Virus record (IMG/VR): IMGVR_UViG_3300032313_000396
Location: 1-34,247 of that record
Source: a virus
Strand: one strand, 5' to 3'
DNA: 34,247 nucleotides
Numbering within the stretch: the stretch's first letter is position 1; each line of letters starts with the position of its first letter. The notes beneath the pieces are model-generated. The model was not told the DNA's origin. It saw only the letters and a program-made list of their open reading frames with translations, and did not search any database. Below, one piece after another: positions 21,704 through 28,458 of this stretch. The position numbers and the translations under genes were made by a program.

Positions 21704-21779
21704 AGTTTACAAAATGCACAATAAATGTGTAATATATTGTACATTATTAAAGTTTTTACCACTTAATGAATGGAAAATC

Positions 21780-21977
21780 ATGCCTGATATCACAATGTGC
21801 CTAGGGACAAAATGTCCCTACAAAGAAAGTTGTTACCGCTTTACTGCTAAGCCAAGCGAGTATATGCAATCCTATTTTATAAATCCTCCTATTAAGGACG
21901 GTAAATGTGATATGTATTGGGGAGATTTAAGCGAAGCCATTTGGGGTCAGCTTCATGACATTATAAAATCTAAATAA
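21780..21977 (+). CDS. Cys-rich mini-protein, 65 residues
   Basis: The product starts MPDITMCLGTKCPYKESCYR and has Cys 7, 12, 18 and 43, then a Trp/Tyr-rich end with WGDLSEAIWGQLHDIIKSK. Cys spacing and the following FTAK match the late-arm protein at 4927-5103. The ATG at 21780 is preferred because it begins the conserved part after a good A-rich leader (gaatggaaaatc). An in-frame ATG at 21714 would add 22 residues. It closes the early arm before the convergent region. Zinc binding inferred; role unknown. Confidence 0.78.
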   Translation: MPDITMCLGTKCPYKESCYRFTAKPSEYMQSYFINPPIKDGKCDMYWGDLSEAIWGQLHDIIKSK

Positions 21978-22120
21978 GGTCAAGTGTTGACAAAATGGAG
22001 ACAGTTGGTTACTAATATTGTCGATTTTTGGGACGAATTTATGTAAAAAGGTAACAAGCAATTCTAATAATTTCCGAATTACCACTTATAAGTTTACAGA
22101 ATAGAGATTTTTATTAACCT

Positions 22121-22669
22121 TTAGAATAACTTTTTAGATACACCTAATGTGTGAATTTTTGTCACGGGTTGGTAGCTGTATTCAAACAGATATTTGTTAT
22201 CCAAGTACGAAACTTTTGCCAAAGGATCAAGAAGTGAATTCACCCCTGCACCTAGGTAGATCCCCTTAGCTTTCTGCACTATTGTTTTGGTTTCTGTGTT
22301 GGTGATCGTGTTGGTCACCACAGGAATCTTGAAATCATTCGTAGCAGTCATTTTAAGGACTTCTCCAAGGACTTCTCCGCTAACATGGGTACTTCCATAC
22401 TCAAAAGGAAAGGATGCGTTAAACTGGCTAATTTTTGGCTTAAAATCGATTAGGATTGTATCCCTTAAAACTTGCGTTTTTATCTTTGTTTTAGGTGCGT
22501 AAACCGTGTCCTTAACTTCGACAATCAAAGTGTCCGTTTTTGTCACGGTTTCAAATTTGTATACGATTTCGGTTTCAGGTCTTGGAAAAATCACAAAAGC
22601 CAACAATAACCCGATTAAAAATGCAATTGTCGCAATTCTTATGCGCTCATCGTCTAGTAACTTTCTCAT
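22121..22669 (-). CDS. Membrane-anchored protein with periplasmic domain (spanin candidate)
   Basis: The 182-residue product has a basic start (MRKLLDDERIRI), one membrane helix about 13-29 (ATIAFLIGLLLAFVIFP) and a long exported part rich in Thr, Val and Lys, with NTITNTETKTIVQKAKG then beta-like repeats to the C-terminus (HTLGVSKKLF). The ATG at 22669 overlaps the preceding small gene's TGA, so a longer reading beginning at 22756 is unlikely. It is the last gene of the late arm, downstream of the lysis genes, where an inner-membrane spanin or Rz-like protein could be. The beta-rich end does not match a classic coiled-coil Rz, so this remains a suggestion. Confidence 0.6.
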   Translation of the reverse strand: MRKLLDDERIRIATIAFLIGLLLAFVIFPRPETEIVYKFETVTKTDTLIVEVKDTVYAPKTKIKTQVLRDTILIDFKPKISQFNASFPFEYGSTHVSGEVLGEVLKMTATNDFKIPVVTNTITNTETKTIVQKAKGIYLGAGVNSLLDPLAKVSYLDNKYLFEYSYQPVTKIHTLGVSKKLF

Positions 22670-22809
22670 TTTTTGCCTCTGAATTGAACGTAACAAATAA
22701 TTAAACGTTGGTCGATGCGTGGAAATTCCTTTTCCATAACTGGGTCGGCTACACATCTAGCAACAAAATCGCTTTGACTTTCGGCTTGTTTTGGCTTTGG
22801 TAATGGCAT
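22666..22809 (-). CDS. Small phage protein, 47 residues (MPLPKPK type)
   Basis: The ATG shares a base with the stop of the upstream gene (TAATG, 22807-22811) and the TGA overlaps the next start (ATGA, 22666-22669). The product begins MPLPKPKQAESQSDFVARCV and ends with Asp-Gln-Arg, Cys-Tyr and a basic tip. The motif PxPKxxEsxxdFvsRCmxDpvMkxEFPxxdQRxxvCy is a recurrent phage mini-protein, often found near head or lysis genes; its function is not established. Confidence 0.85.
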   Translation of the reverse strand: MPLPKPKQAESQSDFVARCVADPVMEKEFPRIDQRLIICYVQFRGKK

Positions 22810-23030
22810 TATTGTTCAATAAATAAATTGTCTTGTTCCAATATTTTTCTCAGTTCCTCTCGACACCATTTATAAGCCTGGTAAGTATCGTCGGATAATT
22901 CCTTGTACTTCATTTCAGACCTTAGCAACTGGTCAAAATCCCAAATGGCACTCTTATAATTATGGCCATTTATTGCGGATTGGAAATCGTCGTTTTCCTC
23001 GGGTAAATAATATTCTAAAATCGCCTTCAT
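22809..23030 (-). CDS. Hypothetical late protein, 73 residues
   Basis: The product begins MKAILEYYLPEENDDFQSAI, then contains NYKSAIWDFDQLLRSEMKYK and an acidic helix ending LEQDNLFIEQ. The pattern LPE-xx-Ef....A..g..y..aI.efd..LR...K is typical of a small helical phage protein group often next to the phosphoesterase. It is coupled to both neighbours by ATGA (23027-23030) and TAATG overlaps. Function unknown. Confidence 0.78.
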   Translation of the reverse strand: MKAILEYYLPEENDDFQSAINGHNYKSAIWDFDQLLRSEMKYKELSDDTYQAYKWCREELRKILEQDNLFIEQ

Positions 23031-23749
23031 AAATCCATCATTACGTTAAAGGGTAATCGTCCATAATCTAAAGTTACACCAACGCCAATCGCTGGCTTTT
23101 TACCAGCCTTTGCGTAGGCCATAGCGTAACTGTCTTTATCAATTCCGCAACCTACTTGCTTGCCAAATATCTTAAAGTTTTTCCCAATTACGAAATTGGT
23201 GTAAGCTTCAGTATGTCGGTGACCTTGTACGGTACTAATTAAATCGGCCTTTGCTCTTGCAATTGCGCCTCCACCTTCGCCGTGGACATACAAAACATCG
23301 TTTAAAACGTGTTCCTCTGTAAAATCCCAGCCTGGAGTCTCTAATACTTCTTTATAGCTTTTAATCCACTTTTTAGAAATACCAGCGGTAAAAGCTTTTC
23401 TCATTACTAATCGGTCGTGATTTCCAATTATTACAACCGCCTCGGGGAAAGCATCTCTCCATTTTTGTATTCTTTCAATTGCAATGTTTAACTCGTCGAC
23501 GGCGCTTAATCCGTCGGGGTCTGTTTCATGGTAACTAGCGTAGTGATTGTCGATTACATCGCCCAATAAAATTATCTTTTCACATTTGTATCGATTCTTT
23601 TGCTCAATACAAAACGGCAAATAATCATCCAGGCAAAATGGCTCGTGCAAGTCCCCAATTTCTAATACCCCACCCCCCCTCTTTGAATTTCTAATACCTC
23701 GAATAATTTCCCACTCTTCGCGGTTTAATCTTGGTCTGAATTCTTCCAT
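23027..23749 (-). CDS. Calcineurin-like metallophosphoesterase
   Basis: This 240-residue enzyme has all metal-binding motifs of the family: IGDLHEP (D33, H35), LLGDVIDNH (D64, D67), IIGNHD (N110, H111), YVHGEGG (H156) and QGHRHT (H177, H179). Substrate is unknown: nucleotide, phosphoprotein or nucleic acid ends are possible. Its ATG shares a base with the stop of the endolysin gene (23749). The gene contains a C-tract (23673-23679) that on the coding strand reads KRGGGV, close to the N-terminus, making it a place for frameshift mutation. Confidence 0.93.
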   Translation of the reverse strand: MEEFRPRLNREEWEIIRGIRNSKRGGGVLEIGDLHEPFCLDDYLPFCIEQKNRYKCEKIILLGDVIDNHYASYHETDPDGLSAVDELNIAIERIQKWRDAFPEAVVIIGNHDRLVMRKAFTAGISKKWIKSYKEVLETPGWDFTEEHVLNDVLYVHGEGGGAIARAKADLISTVQGHRHTEAYTNFVIGKNFKIFGKQVGCGIDKDSYAMAYAKAGKKPAIGVGVTLDYGRLPFNVMMDL

Positions 23750-24210
23750 TATATTGGAATATAAGTTGTTTTGCCTCCAGACCGAACGGCCTTTAGCTTT
23801 TGCTTTCTGTTTCCGCTTTTAACATAGCTAACGTGTACCCAGTCAGGATTAAAATCTGTTCCAAACTCCCATATTAGCTGGTCAAAATCTAACTTGTTTT
23901 TAATGTAATCAAAAACCATTCTATTAGTAACCTCGCCGTTGCTTCCATCCATGTCAATGTCAATTGCTTGCCCTTTGCAATGCTGGGAGCTTGCGCTTCC
24001 TTTTATAAAATCATTTAAAGCCTTGGAACGGTAACCGCTAGAAATAAAAATTGGCGTTTTAAAATGCTCCCTTATTGGCTCAAAAACTTTGTCCGCTAGT
24101 AACTTGAAATTTTCCAAATGCTCGGCCGTTGGCGTATTGTCAATGCCATGACGCTTGGCCGTGTCGCTCCTGGTAATTTCTGCTAAATTAAGATTCGGAC
24201 TTATTTTCAT
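23749..24210 (-). CDS. Endolysin, M15-type peptidase
   Basis: This 153-residue zinc peptidase probably cuts peptidoglycan stem peptides. The M15A signature is complete: ISSGYRSKALNDFIKGSASS, SQHCKGQAIDID with H77 and D84, and DWVHVSY with H126. No signal peptide is seen, consistent with export through a holin. The gene overlaps the holin candidate by 23 bases, forming a lysis unit. Confidence 0.93.
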   Translation of the reverse strand: MKISPNLNLAEITRSDTAKRHGIDNTPTAEHLENFKLLADKVFEPIREHFKTPIFISSGYRSKALNDFIKGSASSQHCKGQAIDIDMDGSNGEVTNRMVFDYIKNKLDFDQLIWEFGTDFNPDWVHVSYVKSGNRKQKLKAVRSGGKTTYIPI

Positions 24211-24421
24211 TTTTATCTGTTTTTTTAAATATTTTTTCGGCTGCGGTTATACCTAAAGCGGCCGCACTTAATGCAGCCACGGAATAAACTAAAGCGTCAT
24301 TTGGATTAAAATAAAGAGTCCAACATAAAGCAATCGCAGTAAGGACACCAACAAGCCTTTTGCTGGATGCTTGCCCATGCTCGGAAAGGAAACCTTTTGC
24401 CCATGTAAAAAACTTATTCAT
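24188..24421 (-). CDS. Holin candidate
   Basis: This 77-residue protein has a short N-terminal polar part (MNKFFTWAKGFLSEHGQASS), two hydrophobic stretches, about 23-37 (LVGVLTAIALCWTLY) and 43-60 (ALVYSVAALSAAALGITA), and a charged C-terminal tail ending DKNENKSES. This layout and size match small class II holins or pinholins, and the gene overlaps the endolysin. Membrane-pore function is inferred from topology and position. The ATG is fixed by the ATGA overlap at 24418-24421. Confidence 0.8.
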   Translation of the reverse strand: MNKFFTWAKGFLSEHGQASSKRLVGVLTAIALCWTLYFNPNDALVYSVAALSAAALGITAAEKIFKKTDKNENKSES

Positions 24422-24546
24422 CGTCCCTGGCCTCTGTATTTTTTTGGTTTGTTTAATGCTTTGGAATAGGATTTTTTAGCTTTGCCATTTCGCCTGGTCC
24501 CAAAGGTCACCTTTATTGAACTTGTCGCCGCTTTAACCTTTGCCAT
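24418..24546 (-). CDS. Small basic protein, 42 residues
   Basis: The product begins MAKVKAATSSIKVTFGTRRN and ends with Lys-rich stretches and KKYRGQGR. It starts within the last codons of the membrane protein upstream and its TGA overlaps the holin ATG. Similar small basic proteins ending in KYRGQGR are common in Bacteroidota phages. Nucleic-acid contact is plausible from the charge but not shown. Confidence 0.78.
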   Translation of the reverse strand: MAKVKAATSSIKVTFGTRRNGKAKKSYSKALNKPKKYRGQGR

Positions 24547-24727
24547 TATTTTTTAGCTTCTTGATTTCGTTTCTTATTTTGTAAACCAAATAAACAATCG
24601 ATAAAATAGAAATTATCGAAGTAAAAACGACGTTTACCATTTGTAGACCAGCCATTGCCGTGACATTTGCAAAGATTGCTAGGAAAGTAGACGGTACTCC
24701 TAACTCATCGCTTTTCAATAAATTCAT
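24533..24727 (-). CDS. Small membrane protein of the lysis block
   Basis: The 64-residue product begins MNLLKSDELGVPSTFLAIFA and contains a strongly hydrophobic helix about 29-49 (VNVVFTSIISILSIVYLVYK) and a basic C-terminus (IRNEIKKLKNNGKG). With two possible membrane segments and a basic tail it could be a holin or antiholin partner. The ATG at 24727 is preferred because it follows the promoter box by 21 bases; an earlier ATG at 24751 would lie inside that box. Confidence 0.7.
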   Translation of the reverse strand: MNLLKSDELGVPSTFLAIFANVTAMAGLQMVNVVFTSIISILSIVYLVYKIRNEIKKLKNNGKG

Positions 24728-24748
24728 TTTTAATCCCTTTTCGTTTAT

Positions 24749-24756
24749 CAAAAATA
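24749..24756 (-). promoter_or_regulatory. Late promoter -7 box of the lysis block
   Basis: TATTTTTG on the minus strand matches TAnnTTTG. It is followed by ATAAACGAAAAGGG..., whose TAAACGAA core matches the leader before portal, protease and tail tube. It lies just after the terminator at 24775-24797, so it restarts transcription for the lysis genes. No good TTG at -33 is seen. Confidence 0.6.
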
Positions 24757-24774
24757 AGGCATTTTAAAGCAAAT

Positions 24775-24797
24775 AAAAAAGGGCTAAAATTTAGCCC
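24775..24797 (-). terminator. Intrinsic terminator after the tail-fibre operon
   Basis: GGGCTAAAATTTAGCCC (24781-24797) forms a 7-8 bp stem. On the minus strand it is followed by six T (24775-24780 are A on the plus strand). It lies 11 bases after the stop codon at 24809, ending the tail transcript before the lysis block. Confidence 0.88.
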
Positions 24798-24808
24798 TTG
24801 TATTACCC

Positions 24809-25096
24809 TTACTTTTCCTTTAAAGCCTCGTAAAGCGGCCCTAAAACAAGCACAGTAAAGCCTTTGGCCTTAACCTTTTCCTTTACTAAATCAGCGTCCG
24901 ATTTGCTTAGTTCAATGTCGCCCTCGGAATAGTAAATTTTTTTGGCCAGCTCGTAAAGTCTTATCGGGTCGTCCTTTTCCTCGGCTGAAAATAAAGCGTT
25001 TCCAACCATCTTAGAAAGAAACATAAACTCGCCGTTTTCGTTCGTGATTTTGTTGCCCTCAATGTCTTGCAAGGCGATTGCTAGGTTGACAATCAT
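24809..25096 (-). CDS. Hypothetical protein after the tail fibre, 95 residues
   Basis: The product starts MIVNLAIALQDIEGNKITNE, with a beta-strand opening, a helical middle (PIRLYELAKKIYYSEGDIEL) and a C-terminal helix ending GPLYEALKEK. It is the last gene before the terminator at 24775-24797. No family with a known role is recognised; a tail accessory role is inferred from position only. Confidence 0.72.
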   Translation of the reverse strand: MIVNLAIALQDIEGNKITNENGEFMFLSKMVGNALFSAEEKDDPIRLYELAKKIYYSEGDIELSKSDADLVKEKVKAKGFTVLVLGPLYEALKEK

Positions 25097-25100
25097 AAAT

Positions 25101-25382
25101 TTAAATTAGGGTTAGGTTTAATTTTTCGGCAATATAAGCATACGCTTGCTCGTTTGAATTATCCCAAGCAATATAATCCTCGCCGCTCATTGTTAAATTT
25201 CCCTCGGCAACGACTTGGCCCAATACCAAAGGCATTGCCTCTGTTCCGTCTCCGCTAGTATTTAGCGAATAGTAGAAAGAGCAAGACGTTGCAAGGTTGT
25301 CGTTAATAATGTAGGCGTTTAGCAAATTAGCCTCTAATTGCTCGCCATTTTTCCACGCTTGTACTGGTTCAATTGATTTCAT
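25101..25382 (-). CDS. Hypothetical protein downstream of tail fibre, 93 residues
   Basis: The product begins MKSIEPVQAWKNGEQLEANL and has a beta-rich Ser/Gly middle (ATSCSFYYSLNTSGDGTEAM, VVAEGNLTMSGEDYIAWD) and a helical end (EQAYAYIAEKLNLTLI). It could be a small tail-fibre-associated or chaperone protein. It is AT-rich and preceded by a T-rich run. No family recognised. Confidence 0.7.
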   Translation of the reverse strand: MKSIEPVQAWKNGEQLEANLLNAYIINDNLATSCSFYYSLNTSGDGTEAMPLVLGQVVAEGNLTMSGEDYIAWDNSNEQAYAYIAEKLNLTLI

Positions 25383-25404
25383 TTTTTTATTTTTTTTTTT
25401 TAGT

Positions 25405-28400
25405 TTATACTTCTACTGCTCCAATATAATATTCGACTCCGCCAACTTTTACACGCAACCTTCTATTTGGTGTTATTGATGCAATACTAGCGGCACCAAA
25501 ACGCCAATTAATTCCAGACCTAGATTCGTTTTCTGGGCTTAATGTCATAAGTTCATTGGTAAAAGTTGTGCCAGCAACGCGTAATTTATCGCCTGTGTCT
25601 GTTTGCGTTCCAATTAAAACATTTAAATTATTCACAGTCATAACGTGATTATTTGCAACGTAAAACACGTGTTTTCCTGAAGTACTACCACTAGAATGAT
25701 ATTGCAAATCAAATGCTGGGCCTGAAGTAAAACCTTGAATTGTTGAACCACTATTAAATAAATATATTTTTAAAGATGCATCTGTATATCCAGTAGAATA
25801 ATCATTATTAAAACGGATGTTTTTTGGTGTTGCGGTTGAATTTTGACCGCTTGAACTACCTCCATTTAAACTAATATCACCCCCTGAGGTTAATGTCATT
25901 TTTATTGCATTATTAGTTCCTAATTCTAAAGAAGTAGAGCCTAAACCAGTAGTAATAAAACTTGAGTAAGCCGTTGAACCTGTTAAATAACTTCCAGCAC
26001 TATTATTTATTCCAATAATTAATTGAGCGCCAGTATTAGCTAAACTCATTGTTTGATAACCAGTCGTAGCTGCTGAGCTAGAAAAAATAGCAGCATTATT
26101 TCCCATTGAAGAAATAAATGAACCAGCAGCCGTCACGCTACTTGAAAAGGTAGCTGCGCCTGTGTTTGTAATTGTAAATCTTTCAGTTAATCCAACCGCA
26201 CTTGTTGCAGTATAAATCCTAAATGTATCGGCGTAAATCCTTAAATTTTCAGGTCCTCCACTATCCGCTTGGGCAGATAATGTAATATTAGTATCGTATC
26301 TTATTGCTAAATTTCTATCAGTACTAACTTTAAACCGCCCATTTCCGTTAACGTCTAGCTTAAAGCCAGTGTCTGAGGCTGGAGTTGGGCCTATGTTTAC
26401 ATTTCCTGTTGAGTTCCAAATACGCATTCTTTCTGTGTCACTTGTATTAAATGCCAATGGTGCGTAAACCCCAGTAGAATTATAAGTTGAATTGATAACT
26501 GCTAATGACCCCGTATGTCCAATGCCAATAAATGAATCGTTTGATGAAGCATAGCTATTTATTCCTTCAAATAAATTTGCCGAGGTTTGTTTAACAACTA
26601 ATTTTCCATTTCCACTACTTCCATTGATAAATACATTTGTCCCATTATCAAAAATTAAGCTATTTCCAATCGTTGTTGACCCTGTAAACTTTGGCAAATA
26701 GTTAGTTGTCCCTGTTCCAGTGACTGGGTTAGTTAAAGTGTTTTGTTTGCCGTTAAAGGTTGTCCAATCTGTGCTAGACAAAGCACCATTTGCTGAACCG
26801 CTTGCAAGTCCAAGGGATAAAGCTTGACCGCTTAAAGACAATCCGTTTGCAGTTCCAATGGTTACGTTTCCAGTATTTGTACCGCTTAGATTGGTTGCAC
26901 TAATATTTCCACTAATAGTTAATGAAACATTAAATTGAGCCGCTGATTCTGTAATAAATAATTTTTCATTATATCCTGAAACATATTGACCAGTTCCAAA
27001 ATCTCCAGCCCAAGAACCAACAGACCATCTACCTAAACCTCCTCCAGTTCTTGGGAAATAATTAGATAGTTCAAATGCTCCGCCAGACATATCTGTGCCA
27101 AAACCCATAAAAGCGTTTGCGTCAGCTGCCAAGTCATAAATTTGCAATCTTGGTGCGCCAAATAATGCGCCTTTAATTTGTATTCCGTAAGTATTTTTAG
27201 CGGTTTTTGTGGCCGTCAATCCGCCATTAAATTCTGAAAATGTAGAGGTTGTTGCACCTCTTCCAGTAACAGACGCCAAGGTATCTGTCTCGGCAGTTAA
27301 ATATCCAGCACCGTTGGCTATTTGATTGTTATTTGTCGGGATTGTTATAACTCCAGTACTGCTATTATAGGCGCCACTACCAGCAACAAAAGACAAAGCC
27401 GCCCTACTTCTAGCGTCTGTATAATACAAATTACCACTTTCAGGAACTGCCGCCGTGTTAAGAGTTTGAAATGTTTTGTCGCCTCGAAAGTATTGAGCCG
27501 TCGTACCAGCCGTTATGGCGTTTTCTTTATTGTTAAATGTAGTCCAATCCGCCGAGCTTAAAGCGCCTCGATTTGTCGCGCTTGCGGTCGGTAAATTAAA
27601 GGTATGGGTATCGGTCGCGCTAGAAATTGCAAAGTCCGTTCCGCTAGTTCCAACCGCAAAGAATTGCACTTGGTTTGTCAATCCGTTTAATGCAGTCAAA
27701 CCAGTTGTAAACGTGGTAATAACTTGACATAAATGGTTGTCCTCTGTATGCAGCGTAATTGTGCGCCCTGCCGTGTTAACGTAATACCTTAACGCTAGCC
27801 TATCTGTTAAAGCTAGGACTGTTTCGGGAACTGCTAAGGTTGAGAAATAAGGGTTTAGGTTAGTTCCAAACGCAATCAATTCAGGAGCCGAGCTGCTTGT
27901 AGCAAGTAAAGTAAAGGTTGTGCCATCGTACTTGTAAAGCTCGACATAAAAGGATGGTGAACCTCCACTTGAAGATGCCGAGAAATACGTTTCAAAGTTC
28001 CAATTACCTCCAGGAATAAGTAGTTTATTCGGGTCTAAAGCGTCCGTAATAAACGAAGCAATGTATCCGTCAGCATTAATGCTTATGTCCGTTCCAGCGC
28101 CAAAAACTGGCGTTCTATTCAACTCTTTATAAGCAACTCCGCCTATTGTTCCTTGCGAAACCGAACCATTCAAATAGTAGCTAACAGATGAGCCTCCGCC
28201 AGTAGTTGCTGGAAAGTCAGCCAAAGAGCCATCGCCTCGAATGTATTGCCCAACAGTACCAGCGCCACCTAAAACTTGGCTTTCTGTAATTGACAAACCA
28301 GTTGAGGCCGTGGCAATTGTTACTGGTAAATGGTTTTGACCGCTTCCACTTGGGTCGACTGGATTTTGTCCCTCGGAAACAACAAAGCCTGGAGAGGCTG

Positions 28401-28458
28401 GGGTTGAGCCAGCTCTAACAACTTGCGCTCTGAATTTGCTAATACTTACGTCTTCCAT
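25405..28458 (-). CDS. Tail fibre / receptor-binding protein
   Basis: This 1017-residue protein probably contacts the host. It is Ser/Thr/Asn/Gly-rich and repetitive. Two copies of a GALSSxDWTTFNxKxN motif (near residues 290-310 and 555-575) and related GQYIRGDGSLADFP / AQYFRGDKTFQTL motifs are typical of Bacteroidota phage fibres. Between and after them run short beta-helix-like repeats (TGNVTIGTANGLSLSGQALS, RFTITNTGAATFSSSVTAAG, TDTGDKLRVAGTTFTNEL). It starts on the base after the stop of the tail-tip gene and ends in VKVGGVEYYIGAVEV. No intramolecular chaperone was recognised. Confidence 0.85.
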   Translation of the reverse strand: MEDVSISKFRAQVVRAGSTPASPGFVVSEGQNPVDPSGSGQNHLPVTIATASTGLSITESQVLGGAGTVGQYIRGDGSLADFPATTGGGSSVSYYLNGSVSQGTIGGVAYKELNRTPVFGAGTDISINADGYIASFITDALDPNKLLIPGGNWNFETYFSASSSGGSPSFYVELYKYDGTTFTLLATSSSAPELIAFGTNLNPYFSTLAVPETVLALTDRLALRYYVNTAGRTITLHTEDNHLCQVITTFTTGLTALNGLTNQVQFFAVGTSGTDFAISSATDTHTFNLPTASATNRGALSSADWTTFNNKENAITAGTTAQYFRGDKTFQTLNTAAVPESGNLYYTDARSRAALSFVAGSGAYNSSTGVITIPTNNNQIANGAGYLTAETDTLASVTGRGATTSTFSEFNGGLTATKTAKNTYGIQIKGALFGAPRLQIYDLAADANAFMGFGTDMSGGAFELSNYFPRTGGGLGRWSVGSWAGDFGTGQYVSGYNEKLFITESAAQFNVSLTISGNISATNLSGTNTGNVTIGTANGLSLSGQALSLGLASGSANGALSSTDWTTFNGKQNTLTNPVTGTGTTNYLPKFTGSTTIGNSLIFDNGTNVFINGSSGNGKLVVKQTSANLFEGINSYASSNDSFIGIGHTGSLAVINSTYNSTGVYAPLAFNTSDTERMRIWNSTGNVNIGPTPASDTGFKLDVNGNGRFKVSTDRNLAIRYDTNITLSAQADSGGPENLRIYADTFRIYTATSAVGLTERFTITNTGAATFSSSVTAAGSFISSMGNNAAIFSSSAATTGYQTMSLANTGAQLIIGINNSAGSYLTGSTAYSSFITTGLGSTSLELGTNNAIKMTLTSGGDISLNGGSSSGQNSTATPKNIRFNNDYSTGYTDASLKIYLFNSGSTIQGFTSGPAFDLQYHSSGSTSGKHVFYVANNHVMTVNNLNVLIGTQTDTGDKLRVAGTTFTNELMTLSPENESRSGINWRFGAASIASITPNRRLRVKVGGVEYYIGAVEV

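Noticed and set aside
21978-22120. Bidirectional terminator in the convergent gap
   Set aside because: Only weak pairing (GGTAA with TTACC around 22051-22084) and no good stem followed by T; no feature claimed in these 143 bases.
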